Shown here: one piece after another, positions 51,496 through 59,858 of the stretch | Layout: each line of letters opens with the position of its first letter | Position numbering within the stretch: the first letter of the stretch is position 1 | Assembly: GCA_963721445.1 (NCBI GenBank) | Contig: CAVRIZ010000005.1 | Location: forward strand, 1,364,001-1,428,000 | DNA length: 64,000 nt | Reading direction: 5' to 3' | DNA from: DAIOEK01 sp963721445 | GTDB lineage: Bacteria > Chloroflexota > Anaerolineae > Anaerolineales > Anaerolineaceae | Position numbers and translations under genes: made by a program | The notes under the pieces: generated by a model | The model's input: only the letters and a program-made list of their open reading frames with translations | What the model was told of the DNA's origin: nothing | The model's database searches: none

Positions 51496-52752
51496 ATGGG
51501 GTCATTAAATGAAATCCTGGCGGTGATTTTAGGCGGCGGACGAGGATCCAGACTTTACCCGTTAACCAAGTTGCGCTCCAAGCCGGCTGTCCCGATGGGT
51601 GGAAAATATCGGCTGATCGACGTGCCAATCAGTAACTGCATTAATTCGTCCATTTATCGTATCGCTGTGTTGACACAATTCAACTCCGTCTCCCTTCACC
51701 GCCATATCACTCGAACCTATAGCTTCGATGCGTTTCACACCGGTTGGGTACAGGTTTGGGCGGCAGAACAGACCATGTCATCCTCAGATTGGTATCAGGG
51801 AACGGCGGACGCGGTGCGGAAACAGCTTTTTCAGATCAGCGCATCCAATGCAAAATATGTCCTGATACTGGCAGGAGATCATCTCTACCGGATGGATTAT
51901 GCGGCTATGGCAGCGTTCCATTGGGAAAAGAATGCGGAAATTACGGTGGCGGTCCAACCGGTATTTAAGTCTGAAGCCTTCCGCCTGGGTATTTTGAAAG
52001 TGGACGATAACCATCGGATCAAAAACTTTGCCGAAAAACCCACCGATCCTGAAGTGTTAAAAAAGATGGTTAGCCGGGACGATCCCAGGAAACCATACCT
52101 GGGTTCGATGGGCATTTATATGTTCAACACAGAACTTCTATTGGAGTTGGTGGAGAAAGACGATTTTCCCGATTTCGGTAAAGATGTGATACCGCATGCG
52201 ATCAAAGGTCATCGTGTATACGGATATAACTTTAATGAGTATTGGGAGGATATTGGAACAATTCGCTCATTTTACGAAACTAACCTTGCCCTCGCCACTG
52301 AACATCCACCCTTTGACCTATTTGATGCCGACCGACCCATTTACACTGCGCCGTTGTTCCTTCCTGGTTCAAGGGTGATCGATAGTACCTTGGAAGATGT
52401 TTTATTAACCGAAGGATGCCGGATTGAAAGGGCGAAAATTCGCCATTCCGTGGTCGGGCTCAGGAGTCAGATCGAAGACGGGGCTGTAATCATCGATAGC
52501 ATTCTCATGGGAGCTGATTATTATGAGGGAATACTCAGGCCGAAGAAGAATATCATCCCTATTGGAATTGGCCCGGGATGCCTGATCGAAGGTGCGATTA
52601 TTGATAAAAATGCCCGTCTGGGTGCAGGCGTTACCATAAAACCCTTCCCAAGAGGTACGGATATTGATGCGGATCCGTGGTTCGTACGCGATGGGATCGT
52701 TGTCATCCCGAAGGAAGCAGTAATCCCTGCTGGGACCCGGATCGAACCGTAA
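51496..52752 (+). CDS. glgC: glucose-1-phosphate adenylyltransferase (ADP-glucose pyrophosphorylase)
   Basis: 418 residues from the ATG with a GGAGG ribosome site at 51488-51492. Nucleotidyltransferase core AVILGGGRGSRLYPLTKLRSKPAVP, sugar site YLGSMGIYMFNTELL, and a C-terminal beta-helix (LIEGAIIDKNARLGAGVTIKP). Makes ADP-glucose for glycogen; no glgA or glgB is nearby. Confidence 0.95.
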   Translation: MGSLNEILAVILGGGRGSRLYPLTKLRSKPAVPMGGKYRLIDVPISNCINSSIYRIAVLTQFNSVSLHRHITRTYSFDAFHTGWVQVWAAEQTMSSSDWYQGTADAVRKQLFQISASNAKYVLILAGDHLYRMDYAAMAAFHWEKNAEITVAVQPVFKSEAFRLGILKVDDNHRIKNFAEKPTDPEVLKKMVSRDDPRKPYLGSMGIYMFNTELLLELVEKDDFPDFGKDVIPHAIKGHRVYGYNFNEYWEDIGTIRSFYETNLALATEHPPFDLFDADRPIYTAPLFLPGSRVIDSTLEDVLLTEGCRIERAKIRHSVVGLRSQIEDGAVIIDSILMGADYYEGILRPKKNIIPIGIGPGCLIEGAIIDKNARLGAGVTIKPFPRGTDIDADPWFVRDGIVVIPKEAVIPAGTRIEP

Positions 52753-52807
52753 TATGATCAGCTTTTACGACGTAATAATGTAGTGACACTATTCATTTAA
52801 AATACTA

Positions 52808-52849
52808 AACTAATGGATTGTGATAGATCCATTAGTTGACGCTTTTTTT
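52808..52849 (+). terminator. intrinsic terminator of glgC
   Basis: 11-bp stem AACTAATGGAT / ATCCATTAGTT with an 8-nt loop, then GACGC and a TTTTTTT run. Confidence 0.75.
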
Positions 52850-52946
52850 CGATTGATAGTCTTTGATAGTGAAAAGTATGGATAATTCAGCGAATTTGAA
52901 TAAGATTCATAAATCGACTTGACTTTCTATGTAGGAGAGAGAGATA

Positions 52947-55799
52947 GTGCTCACACCAGAGAACGAAATCCGCTCGACTGACGCCGACATACAAGTGCAT
53001 TGGCATGCCCTCAGCCAGGAAGAAGTCCTGGTTCAATTGGATACCCGACTGCAAGATGGTCTGAGTTCGTCAGAAGTTGAAAACCGTCGTAAGCAATACG
53101 GATTTAATCAACTGCAGGAAGCTCCAAGGCCAGGTTTTCTTCGTATGGTCCTGGACCAACTAAAGAGCTTTGTCGTGATTTTGTTGATTGTAGCATCCGT
53201 TATTTCGGCTGTGATGGGAGAATATGTCGAAGCCGCTGCGATTATCGCGATCGTCGTCTTGAATGCGATCCTGGGTGTGGTACAGGAGAGCCGGGCAGAA
53301 CAAGCGTTGGCAGCGTTAAAGAAGCTGGCTTCGCCTGAAGCGCAGGTATTGCGGGGTGGTAAACGGATATCAGTTCCGGCGCCCCAACTGGTTCCTGGGG
53401 ATGTGATTTTCCTGGAGGCGGGCAACTATGTCCCGGCGGACATCCGCCTGGTAGAAGCCGTAAATCTTAAGGTGGAAGAAGCGGCGCTTACCGGAGAATC
53501 CCTCCCGGTGCAAAAATCTGCCCTGGATTCACTCGAACGTGAGATCCCACTGGGCGACCGAAAAAATACCGCATTTATGGGAACATTAATTTCCTACGGC
53601 CGCGGCAAAGGGGTTGTCGTCAGTACAGGGATGCATACCCAACTGGGCTTGATCGCCACCATGCTCCAATCGGTGGGGATGGAAGAAACACCGCTCCAAA
53701 AAAGACTTGAAGAGCTGGGGAAATTGTTGGGAATTGGCGCACTGGTCATTTGCGGACTAGTTTTTGCGGTGGGCGTCATCCGTAATCACAACGACGTGCA
53801 AGCCATCGTCGATACATTTATGATCGCCGTCTCCCTGGCTATCGCAGCGGTTCCAGAAGGTCTACCCGCGATTGTCACAATATCGCTGGCATTGGGGATG
53901 CGCGAAATGGTCAAACGGCATGCCCTTATTCGGAAACTGGCCAGTGTGGAGACATTGGGATCTGCCACTGTCATCTGTTCGGATAAGACCGGTACCTTGA
54001 CCCAAAATGAAATGACCGTCACCCGCCTTTGGGTAGATAGGCATTTTGTGGATGTGTCCGGTTCTGGTTATTCCACTGACGGTGAGTTTTCCATCGCAGG
54101 TAAAACCGTTGAGTTGAACAAATATCCCGCGGTCTTCACAGCTCTCTGGGTAAGCGTATTGAATAACGACGCCCAACTGGAAGAGGGAAACGGCGGAGCC
54201 TCCACCTTCCGAATGGTTGGTGATCCCACCGAGGGAGCGTTACTGGTTGCTGCAGCCAAAGCCGGTGCCACTGTTTCCGGAATGCTCAAGGCATACCCCC
54301 GGGAAGAAGAAATTCCATTTGACTCGGTTCGGAAAAGAATGGTCACAGTGCATGCGGTAAAGCATCCTGATGACAGCGATTTCTCCCCGGTTTATGGCGC
54401 AGATAAAAAGGAATGGTACGCCATCGCGGTCAAAGGCGCCCCTGATGAAGTCCTCAAGCTGTGTTCTCATTACCAGGCTATGGACGACCGATCAACACCC
54501 TCACTGACTGATGAGATACGGGCGATGATCATCGAAGCCAATGATGAAATGACCCAATCGGCATTGCGCGTGCTCGGCCTGGCATACCGGTTGGTTCCAG
54601 ATAAACCTGAAGAGATCGCCAGTGCCACATTGGAAAAAGATTTGGTTTTCGCTGGCCTAGTAGGGATGATCGATCCACCCAGACCGGAAGTAAAACCAGC
54701 GTTACTCAGGGCGAAAGAAGCCGGCATCCGAACCATCATGATTACGGGAGATTATCCAAACACAGCCAGAGCGATAGCCGAATCGATCGGTTTGCTTGGA
54801 AAGGGCCGCCGGGTCCGTACTGGAGCAGAGATCAACGACCTGACGCCGGACGAGATGCGTGAAGAAGTCAAATTGACGGATGTGTACGCGCGTGTCTCAC
54901 CCGAACACAAAATGAAAATCGTGGAAGCGTTGCGTGCGAATGATGATGTTGTAGCTATGACGGGAGATGGTGTGAACGACGCCCCTGCGATCAAATTGGC
55001 CGATATTGGAGTGGCCATGGGAATAACCGGGACCGATGTCGCAAAAGAGACCGCCGATATGGTCTTGACTGATGACAATTACGTCAGCATCGTCTCCGCG
55101 GTCGAACAGGGACGGGTGATCTATAGCAACATACGCAAGTTTGTCTACTACCTGATCTCCTGTAATATGGCCGAGATCCTGGTCATATTTCTCGCGACAG
55201 TATTTGGTTGGCCGTCTCCATTGACCGCGATCCAGTTATTATGGTTGAACCTGGTGACAGACGGTGCGCCGGCGCTCGCTCTCGGGACAGAAAAGGGTGA
55301 TCCAGACATTATGTTACAACCACCCCGACCACCAAAAGAAAATATTATCAATCGGTATATGCGGTTGGGGATATTAGTTCAAACAATAGCCATTACCTCG
55401 GTGACGTTGGGCGCTTATTACATCGGTCGCGTAGTCGACCCGCAGCATATTGCCTTCGCTGAAACAATGGCATTTGTAACACTGAGCTGCTCTGAATTGC
55501 TCAGAGCATTTACCGCGCGATCAGAATACTATCCGATCATCAAGATCGGCTTGTTCACAAACAAGTGGATGAATATCGCAGTTTTAGCCTCGCTTGTTTT
55601 GATCCTGGCTGTTATATACATACCGGGCTTGAATGACATATTCAACACTCTGCCTCTTGGTTGGGCACAGTGGGCAGAGATACTGCCACTATTGGCTATA
55701 CCTTCTGTTGCGGCAGAGGTGACAAAGTTCCTCTTCTCTCCGGAGAAGAAGAAATTTGGAGATGTGATGGCAGATATACCAGTGGAGAAAATTGACTAG
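52947..55799 (+). CDS. P-type cation-transporting ATPase (SERCA/PMR1-like, Ca2+ type)
   Basis: 950 residues starting at GTG 52947 with a GGAGAGAG site. All P-type marks are seen: TGES (LTGESLPVQK), the M4 PEGLP, phosphorylation DKTGTLTQNEM (about residue 347), and GDGVNDAPAIKLADIGVAMG. The N-terminal HALSQEEVLVQLDTRLQDGLSS region is that of P2A pumps (PacL/LMCA1-like), which export Ca2+ or Mn2+. Its stop overlaps the end of rnhB by 4 bp. Confidence 0.93.
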   Translation: MLTPENEIRSTDADIQVHWHALSQEEVLVQLDTRLQDGLSSSEVENRRKQYGFNQLQEAPRPGFLRMVLDQLKSFVVILLIVASVISAVMGEYVEAAAIIAIVVLNAILGVVQESRAEQALAALKKLASPEAQVLRGGKRISVPAPQLVPGDVIFLEAGNYVPADIRLVEAVNLKVEEAALTGESLPVQKSALDSLEREIPLGDRKNTAFMGTLISYGRGKGVVVSTGMHTQLGLIATMLQSVGMEETPLQKRLEELGKLLGIGALVICGLVFAVGVIRNHNDVQAIVDTFMIAVSLAIAAVPEGLPAIVTISLALGMREMVKRHALIRKLASVETLGSATVICSDKTGTLTQNEMTVTRLWVDRHFVDVSGSGYSTDGEFSIAGKTVELNKYPAVFTALWVSVLNNDAQLEEGNGGASTFRMVGDPTEGALLVAAAKAGATVSGMLKAYPREEEIPFDSVRKRMVTVHAVKHPDDSDFSPVYGADKKEWYAIAVKGAPDEVLKLCSHYQAMDDRSTPSLTDEIRAMIIEANDEMTQSALRVLGLAYRLVPDKPEEIASATLEKDLVFAGLVGMIDPPRPEVKPALLRAKEAGIRTIMITGDYPNTARAIAESIGLLGKGRRVRTGAEINDLTPDEMREEVKLTDVYARVSPEHKMKIVEALRANDDVVAMTGDGVNDAPAIKLADIGVAMGITGTDVAKETADMVLTDDNYVSIVSAVEQGRVIYSNIRKFVYYLISCNMAEILVIFLATVFGWPSPLTAIQLLWLNLVTDGAPALALGTEKGDPDIMLQPPRPPKENIINRYMRLGILVQTIAITSVTLGAYYIGRVVDPQHIAFAETMAFVTLSCSELLRAFTARSEYYPIIKIGLFTNKWMNIAVLASLVLILAVIYIPGLNDIFNTLPLGWAQWAEILPLLAIPSVAAEVTKFLFSPEKKKFGDVMADIPVEKID

Positions 55800-56449
55800 A
55801 TAGAATTATCCAACATCGGACGAAAACTACGGCGGTGAATTGGCGTCAAACCAAGCGATTGGATGGCACTCCGATGAGCCGCCGTGCCATACCCTTTATT
55901 GGTTGACCATCCATAGCCTGGATGGAGTTGGTCCTGTTCATTCATTACGTGGTCCCGGGCGGTCTTGGCTAAAATGGAGGCAGCTGCAATGGATACGCAG
56001 CGCGCGTCACCCTTCACAAGTGAGGTTTGTGGTATGGCAACATCGGGGATCTTCACATAATCCAACAGTAAATGGACGGGGAAAATGGCGAGACTTGAGA
56101 CAGCCCGTTTCATGGCAAGCCTGGTAGCGGGAAGGATTCCAATACTGTCGATCTCATCTGCAGAAGCGAAACCCACGCCCCAACAGGCAGCATACGCTTT
56201 AATGTCCAAAGCTAAACGCTCCCGCTGCTTTGCTGATAACTTTTTCGAGTCGTTGACTTGTTCCAGGATTACTGGCATGACGTCAACCTCATCAAAAATA
56301 ACCGCAGCGGCAGCAACCGGACCAGCCCACGCCCCTCTACCAGCTTCATCAATTCCCGCGAGATACGGGTATCCTGCCTTCCATAGCTTTCGCTCAAAGG
56401 TAAGGTCTGGATGAGGCGGAAGAAGTATTGTTTCAGCTTTTTGGCGCAT
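55796..56449 (-). CDS. rnhB: ribonuclease HII
   Basis: 217 residues. Catalytic DEAGRGAWAGPV at the start, with further acidic residues around VNDSKKLSAKQRE and LLLDYVKIPDVA; cleaves RNA in RNA-DNA hybrids. Tail-to-tail overlap with the P-type ATPase gene; its ATG lies inside the 3' end of the GT2 gene. Confidence 0.95.
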   Translation of the reverse strand: MRQKAETILLPPHPDLTFERKLWKAGYPYLAGIDEAGRGAWAGPVAAAAVIFDEVDVMPVILEQVNDSKKLSAKQRERLALDIKAYAACWGVGFASADEIDSIGILPATRLAMKRAVSSLAIFPVHLLLDYVKIPDVAIPQTSLVKGDARCVSIAAASILAKTARDHVMNEQDQLHPGYGWSTNKGYGTAAHRSAIQSLGLTPIHRRSFRPMLDNSI

Positions 56450-57162
56450 AGCTTCCTTTGACGTGGTTCCAGCGAATTAAGAAGAGATCTGCAAGCATTC
56501 GGATCGAGTTCTCGCAGGACTCGCACTTTCGAATTTGGGTCGTGGTACCAGGGGATACCGATCTCTACTATTTTGTATTTCTTTTTACGAGCGATAAAGA
56601 GGATCTCCACGTCGTATGTCCATCCCATAATCGTCTGGAGGGGGAACAACTCTTCCGCTGCTTTACGGGAGAAGCACTTAAACCCACATTGAGAATCGCG
56701 AATACCGTGCAGGGCGATCAACCGTACCAACCCATTGAAGATTCGACCAATAAAATGCCGGTATCCAGGTTCGTTGTACCGAATTGCGCCGGATGCTTCG
56801 CGTGATGCGATAACAATATCTTCAGAAAGCAAGGGAGGTATAAACCGATTGATCTCAGAAATGGGCATTGATAGGTCGACGTCACAAGCGAACCGGTAAT
56901 CTCCATGGGCGGAAAGCATCCCGCGTTGGATCGCCAACCCTTTTCCGGCTTTATCTGTGTGGTACACCTGAACTGATGGGTGAGTAGCGGTGTACGCTTC
57001 AGCAATGGTGAGTGTTTGATCGGTGCTGCCGTTTTCGATGACTATAATCTCCGCGGTGAATGTCTGGGACTCCAGATAAGCAATCGTCTGATCCAGTGCG
57101 GGAATCAGCCTGATTTCCTCATTATGAGCAGGGAATATGATGGAGAGGAATGGGTCCGGCAA
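56433..57162 (-). CDS. GT2 family glycosyltransferase (polyprenyl-phosphate glucosyltransferase-like), C-terminal frame break
   Basis: Starts PFLSIIFPAHNEEIRLIPAL with GT-A motifs (IIVIENGSTDQTL, FACDVDLSMP as DxD region, QCGFKCFSRKAAEELF, WYHDPNSKVRVLR). The original frame runs on into rnhB to 56269 with poor-looking sequence. Moving one base near 56515 gives the normal family ending (NSIRMLADLFLIRWNHVKGS, stop at 56433), overlapping the rnhB ATG by 17 bp. So the true protein is about 242 residues. Resembles dolichyl/undecaprenyl-phosphate glucosyltransferases (Alg5/DPG-like). Confidence 0.85.
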
Positions 57163-57174
57163 AATAATAAATCC

Positions 57175-57486
57175 TTAGAGGACGGGTACATTCAACAGCA
57201 GATCAATGTCTGGAATCTCGTCGGTGTTGTGGAGCACCATTTTATTTGAAGATTTATCCATTTTCACCCGACTATCCAACCGAAATGTGGAAGCTAAACC
57301 GGATAAACGCACTCCTGTGTAGATCACTTTGTGAGTTTTCAGAATGCGGAGAATTTTTTCGCGATTGCAAAGCACGATATCGGAATAGGAGGACCCCCTC
57401 CGTTCATAGAGCCTGACGAAATCGATCCACCCGTCTGGTTGATAATGCACTGCTTCAATTACAAAATCACTTTTTTCATCAGTCAT
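57175..57486 (-). CDS. conserved hypothetical protein
   Basis: 103 residues, KSDFVIEAVHYQPDGWIDFV, LYERRGSSYSDIVLCNREKI and KTHKVIYTGVRLSGLASTF. Looks like a compact beta-rich domain; not recognised. It is 12 bp upstream of the GT2 gene and 32 bp downstream of the membrane protein gene. No function assigned. Confidence 0.6.
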   Translation of the reverse strand: MTDEKSDFVIEAVHYQPDGWIDFVRLYERRGSSYSDIVLCNREKILRILKTHKVIYTGVRLSGLASTFRLDSRVKMDKSSNKMVLHNTDEIPDIDLLLNVPVL

Positions 57487-57518
57487 AAGATTTTCTACTT
57501 TTCCGGGACTTCTTCATT

Positions 57519-58298
57519 TTACTGTATAGGGATAAAAAACGGTAATGATAGATCCATTAGACCATGCATAACAAGCATATACGGCGCGAGTTTGGGTCTC
57601 CACCGGATCAATAAACCAGTAAATATTGCGAATGGCAGGAACATGACCGCACGCCATAGAATAAATTTTCCATCCAGTATAAATGGAAAGAATACATGCT
57701 GAAGTGAATGAACGACAGTTGTAATTATCAATGATCCCCATCTTCCCAAGCCGATTGCTTCAAGCCGTGGCATCACATACAGGTAATAGGTGGGAATTTC
57801 GGTCAGTGCGACTGAAATGGGGAATATAACAATTAACAGATATTTGATTGCACCCGGAAGGGGCAGGAACATCATATTGAAAGGAACGATTGGGTCTCCC
57901 CACAACAGCGTTGCGAGAAGCGGGTTGGGGAAATAGGCAAGAGGTCCCCCGATGAGAAAAAGACCACCCAGAATCAGCAATTCTTTTCCGATCTTATGTT
58001 TTTCTACCCGGTAGTAATCCCAAAATCGGATTCCTTCCGCGCGGGCGGCGATGACCAATAAACATAATGAAATCAGATTGGTAATGGTCACTCCGACCAG
58101 CCACCACCGGATCGAGTCTTCCCAGGCGTGAGAGCTGCCAGAAAGTATGTAGAGGATAGCGATTACGCCTTGAATGGACAGAAAAAGGATACTGCGTGAA
58201 ACCAGCATCCACCATGGTCGGGTGGATGGGAATCGCTTCTCATTCCATCTGCTTCGTATGGAGTCAAGCGAATTGGGCAGAGCGGCCATATTGTTCAT
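57519..58298 (-). CDS. CPBP-like membrane protein, degenerate active site
   Basis: 259 residues with about seven helices. The last part has the layout of CPBP (Abi) intramembrane proteases: a LTEIPTYYLYVMPRLEAIG segment where EExxxR is expected, HSLQHVFFPF, and MHGLMDLSLPF. The Glu pair is not intact, so protease activity is doubtful. GAGG ribosome site. Function unknown. Confidence 0.6.
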   Translation of the reverse strand: MNNMAALPNSLDSIRSRWNEKRFPSTRPWWMLVSRSILFLSIQGVIAILYILSGSSHAWEDSIRWWLVGVTITNLISLCLLVIAARAEGIRFWDYYRVEKHKIGKELLILGGLFLIGGPLAYFPNPLLATLLWGDPIVPFNMMFLPLPGAIKYLLIVIFPISVALTEIPTYYLYVMPRLEAIGLGRWGSLIITTVVHSLQHVFFPFILDGKFILWRAVMFLPFAIFTGLLIRWRPKLAPYMLVMHGLMDLSLPFFIPIQ

Positions 58299-58461
58299 GT
58301 TCTTTACCTCAGGAGGGTGGAATGGTAACGAAAAATCAATACTAGTGTTTTATCATGAGAAATGCAATGAATCAAATCATTTACAGAATATGTTGACAAA
58401 TTGGAGAAAAACCTTCTATAAAACCAATATTCTAACCCTATTATTAATTAGTGAATCAGGT

Positions 58462-58560
58462 TATAATATTTTTGCCTTGAAGTAGGGCTTGTGTGCAAAT
58501 GCCGCGCGACCAGAAAATCAGGTGAGCGGCTCTTTTTTCGACCTAAGGTCGAGTGATCAG
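58462..58560 (+). promoter_or_regulatory. promoter and structured leader of the RRM/cold-shock genes
   Basis: TATAAT at 58462-58467 starts a leader of about 100 nt. GCCGC (58501-58505) and GCGGC (58526-58530), with inner ACC/GGT pairs, are followed by TCTTTTTT: a terminator-like hairpin before the ATG. A near-palindrome TCGACCTAAGGTCGA (58538-58552) follows. Suggests attenuation or temperature control of the two RNA-binding protein genes. Confidence 0.55.
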
Positions 58561-58570
58561 GAAAAGGATG

Positions 58571-58927
58571 ATGGAAACGAAACTGTATGTAGGCAATTTG
58601 CCATATTCCACCACAGAAGAAGATTTACGCACTCTGTTTTCGCAAGCAGGGACAGTAAATTCGGTGGATCTCATTAAAGACCGGATGACAGGAACCTCCA
58701 AGGGGTTCGGCTTCGTGCAAATGGACACCTCTGCTGACGCAGAGAAGGCTGTGAGCATGTTCAACGGTTACCAACTTAGCAACCGTGAATTGAAAGTCAA
58801 TCCGGCGCGTCCTCGTGAAGATTCGGATCGTGGTGGCTTTGGTGGCCCCCGCCGTGATTCTCGAGGTGGATTTGGTCGTGGCGGCCAGGGTACAAACCGC
58901 GGTAGCGGTGGACCTCGCCGTTTTTAA
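58571..58927 (+). CDS. RRM-domain RNA-binding protein, Gly/Arg-rich tail
   Basis: About 118 residues. A single RRM with RNP2 KLYVGNLPY and RNP1 KGFGFVQM, followed by a Gly/Arg-rich tail (GGFGGPRRDSRGGFGRGG). Similar to cyanobacterial/Chloroflexi cold-induced Rbp proteins, which bind RNA at low temperature. Start chosen at the second of two adjacent ATGs (AGGA site 8 bp away). The cold-shock gene follows 29 bp later. Confidence 0.93.
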   Translation: METKLYVGNLPYSTTEEDLRTLFSQAGTVNSVDLIKDRMTGTSKGFGFVQMDTSADAEKAVSMFNGYQLSNRELKVNPARPREDSDRGGFGGPRRDSRGGFGRGGQGTNRGSGGPRRF

Positions 58928-58956
58928 TCTGATTTATTTATAAAGGAAGAAAAGAA

Positions 58957-59166
58957 ATGTCTGATCGTGTTATTGGAACCGTAAAATGGTTCAACAGCTC
59001 CAAAGGTTATGGCTTTATTGCCCAGGAAAATGGCCCCGACGTATTCGTTCATTTTTCCGCCATCCAGGCCGACGGTTATCGTTCTCTCGAAGAAGGTCAA
59101 AAAGTGGAATTCTCCATTGAAAAAGGCCAAAAGGGAATGCAAGCCGCCCGAGTCAATCTGGTCTAA
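58957..59166 (+). CDS. cold-shock domain protein
   Basis: 69 residues, complete CSD: GTVKWFNSSKGYGFI (RNP1) and DVFVHFSAI (RNP2), ending VEFSIEKGQKGMQAARVNLV. Binds single-stranded RNA and melts structure. AAAGGAAGAAAAG ribosome site. Forms a unit with the RRM gene, closed by a terminator. Confidence 0.96.
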   Translation: MSDRVIGTVKWFNSSKGYGFIAQENGPDVFVHFSAIQADGYRSLEEGQKVEFSIEKGQKGMQAARVNLV

Positions 59167-59184
59167 CCAGTCCATTGCCTCATT

Positions 59185-59216
59185 ACAACTCCCGCTGAAA
59201 AGCGGGAGTTGTTGTT
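59185..59216 (+). terminator. intrinsic terminator of the cold-shock gene
   Basis: 12-bp stem ACAACTCCCGCT / AGCGGGAGTTGT with a GAAA loop followed by TGTTT. Confidence 0.85.
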
Positions 59217-59327
59217 TAACTTTCATCTATCTTTTGTTGAGGAGCGACCTCATTCTACAAAGAGCTAAGGGCACTTTTGGGCAAGTTGTGTTTATGTAAT
59301 AATCAACTACATAGAACTTAGATCTAT

Positions 59328-59807
59328 ATGAATGAATCTTCACCCTCTCAAAACCAACTCTTCTGTTTTCAGGCGATTCCAGACCTTTTCCATTCAGCCG
59401 CACTCCAGTTCATTGCGCTACTCCAACGGGACGGTAATAAATTTTTACAATTTTACTGGGATGAAGCGGGAAAACGTCTGCGACAGGAGTCGAAAGTTAT
59501 CCCATATGGATTAAATCATGAATTTATTGAATTGCCCAAAGGCAGAATAATCATCCTTATCAAGCTGCCTGTCCCAATTCAACCGGGCGACGTCCAACAC
59601 CTGGCACTCCTTTATAGACCGGACCGTGTTATGCTTCTCGGATTTCTACCGGACATCACGAAGGTATTGTTGCTTGAGCAAACAACAGATGAAGGAATGG
59701 GCAAGCTGGTGGAAATCACCCGCAAATTGGATCCGGTTCAAGTTCGTGAAAACATCCCGATTACCAAAGAACGATTTCTAGAAGTGGTGAAGGAAGAGAT
59801 GGATTAA
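59328..59807 (+). CDS. hypothetical protein
   Basis: 159 residues, no signal or membrane segment. Segments such as FIELPKGRIIILIKLPVPIQ and VQHLALLYRPDRVMLLGFLPD suggest a compact beta-rich fold, and a charged helical end (ITKERFLEVVKEEMD). Not recognised. It lies between the cold-shock gene and the convergent nrfHA operon, with a terminator-like hairpin right after. Confidence 0.6.
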   Translation: MNESSPSQNQLFCFQAIPDLFHSAALQFIALLQRDGNKFLQFYWDEAGKRLRQESKVIPYGLNHEFIELPKGRIIILIKLPVPIQPGDVQHLALLYRPDRVMLLGFLPDITKVLLLEQTTDEGMGKLVEITRKLDPVQVRENIPITKERFLEVVKEEMD

Positions 59808-59808
59808 A

Positions 59809-59839
59809 AACCGAAGCCGCCATATCTGCGGCTTCGGTT
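59809..59839 (-). terminator. intrinsic terminator of nrfHA (and possibly of the hypothetical gene)
   Basis: 12-bp stem AACCGAAGCCGC / GCGGCTTCGGTT with a 7-nt loop. On the minus strand it is followed by TTTTAAT. Confidence 0.85.
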
Positions 59840-59858
59840 GCATGTTATGCCGAACTAA

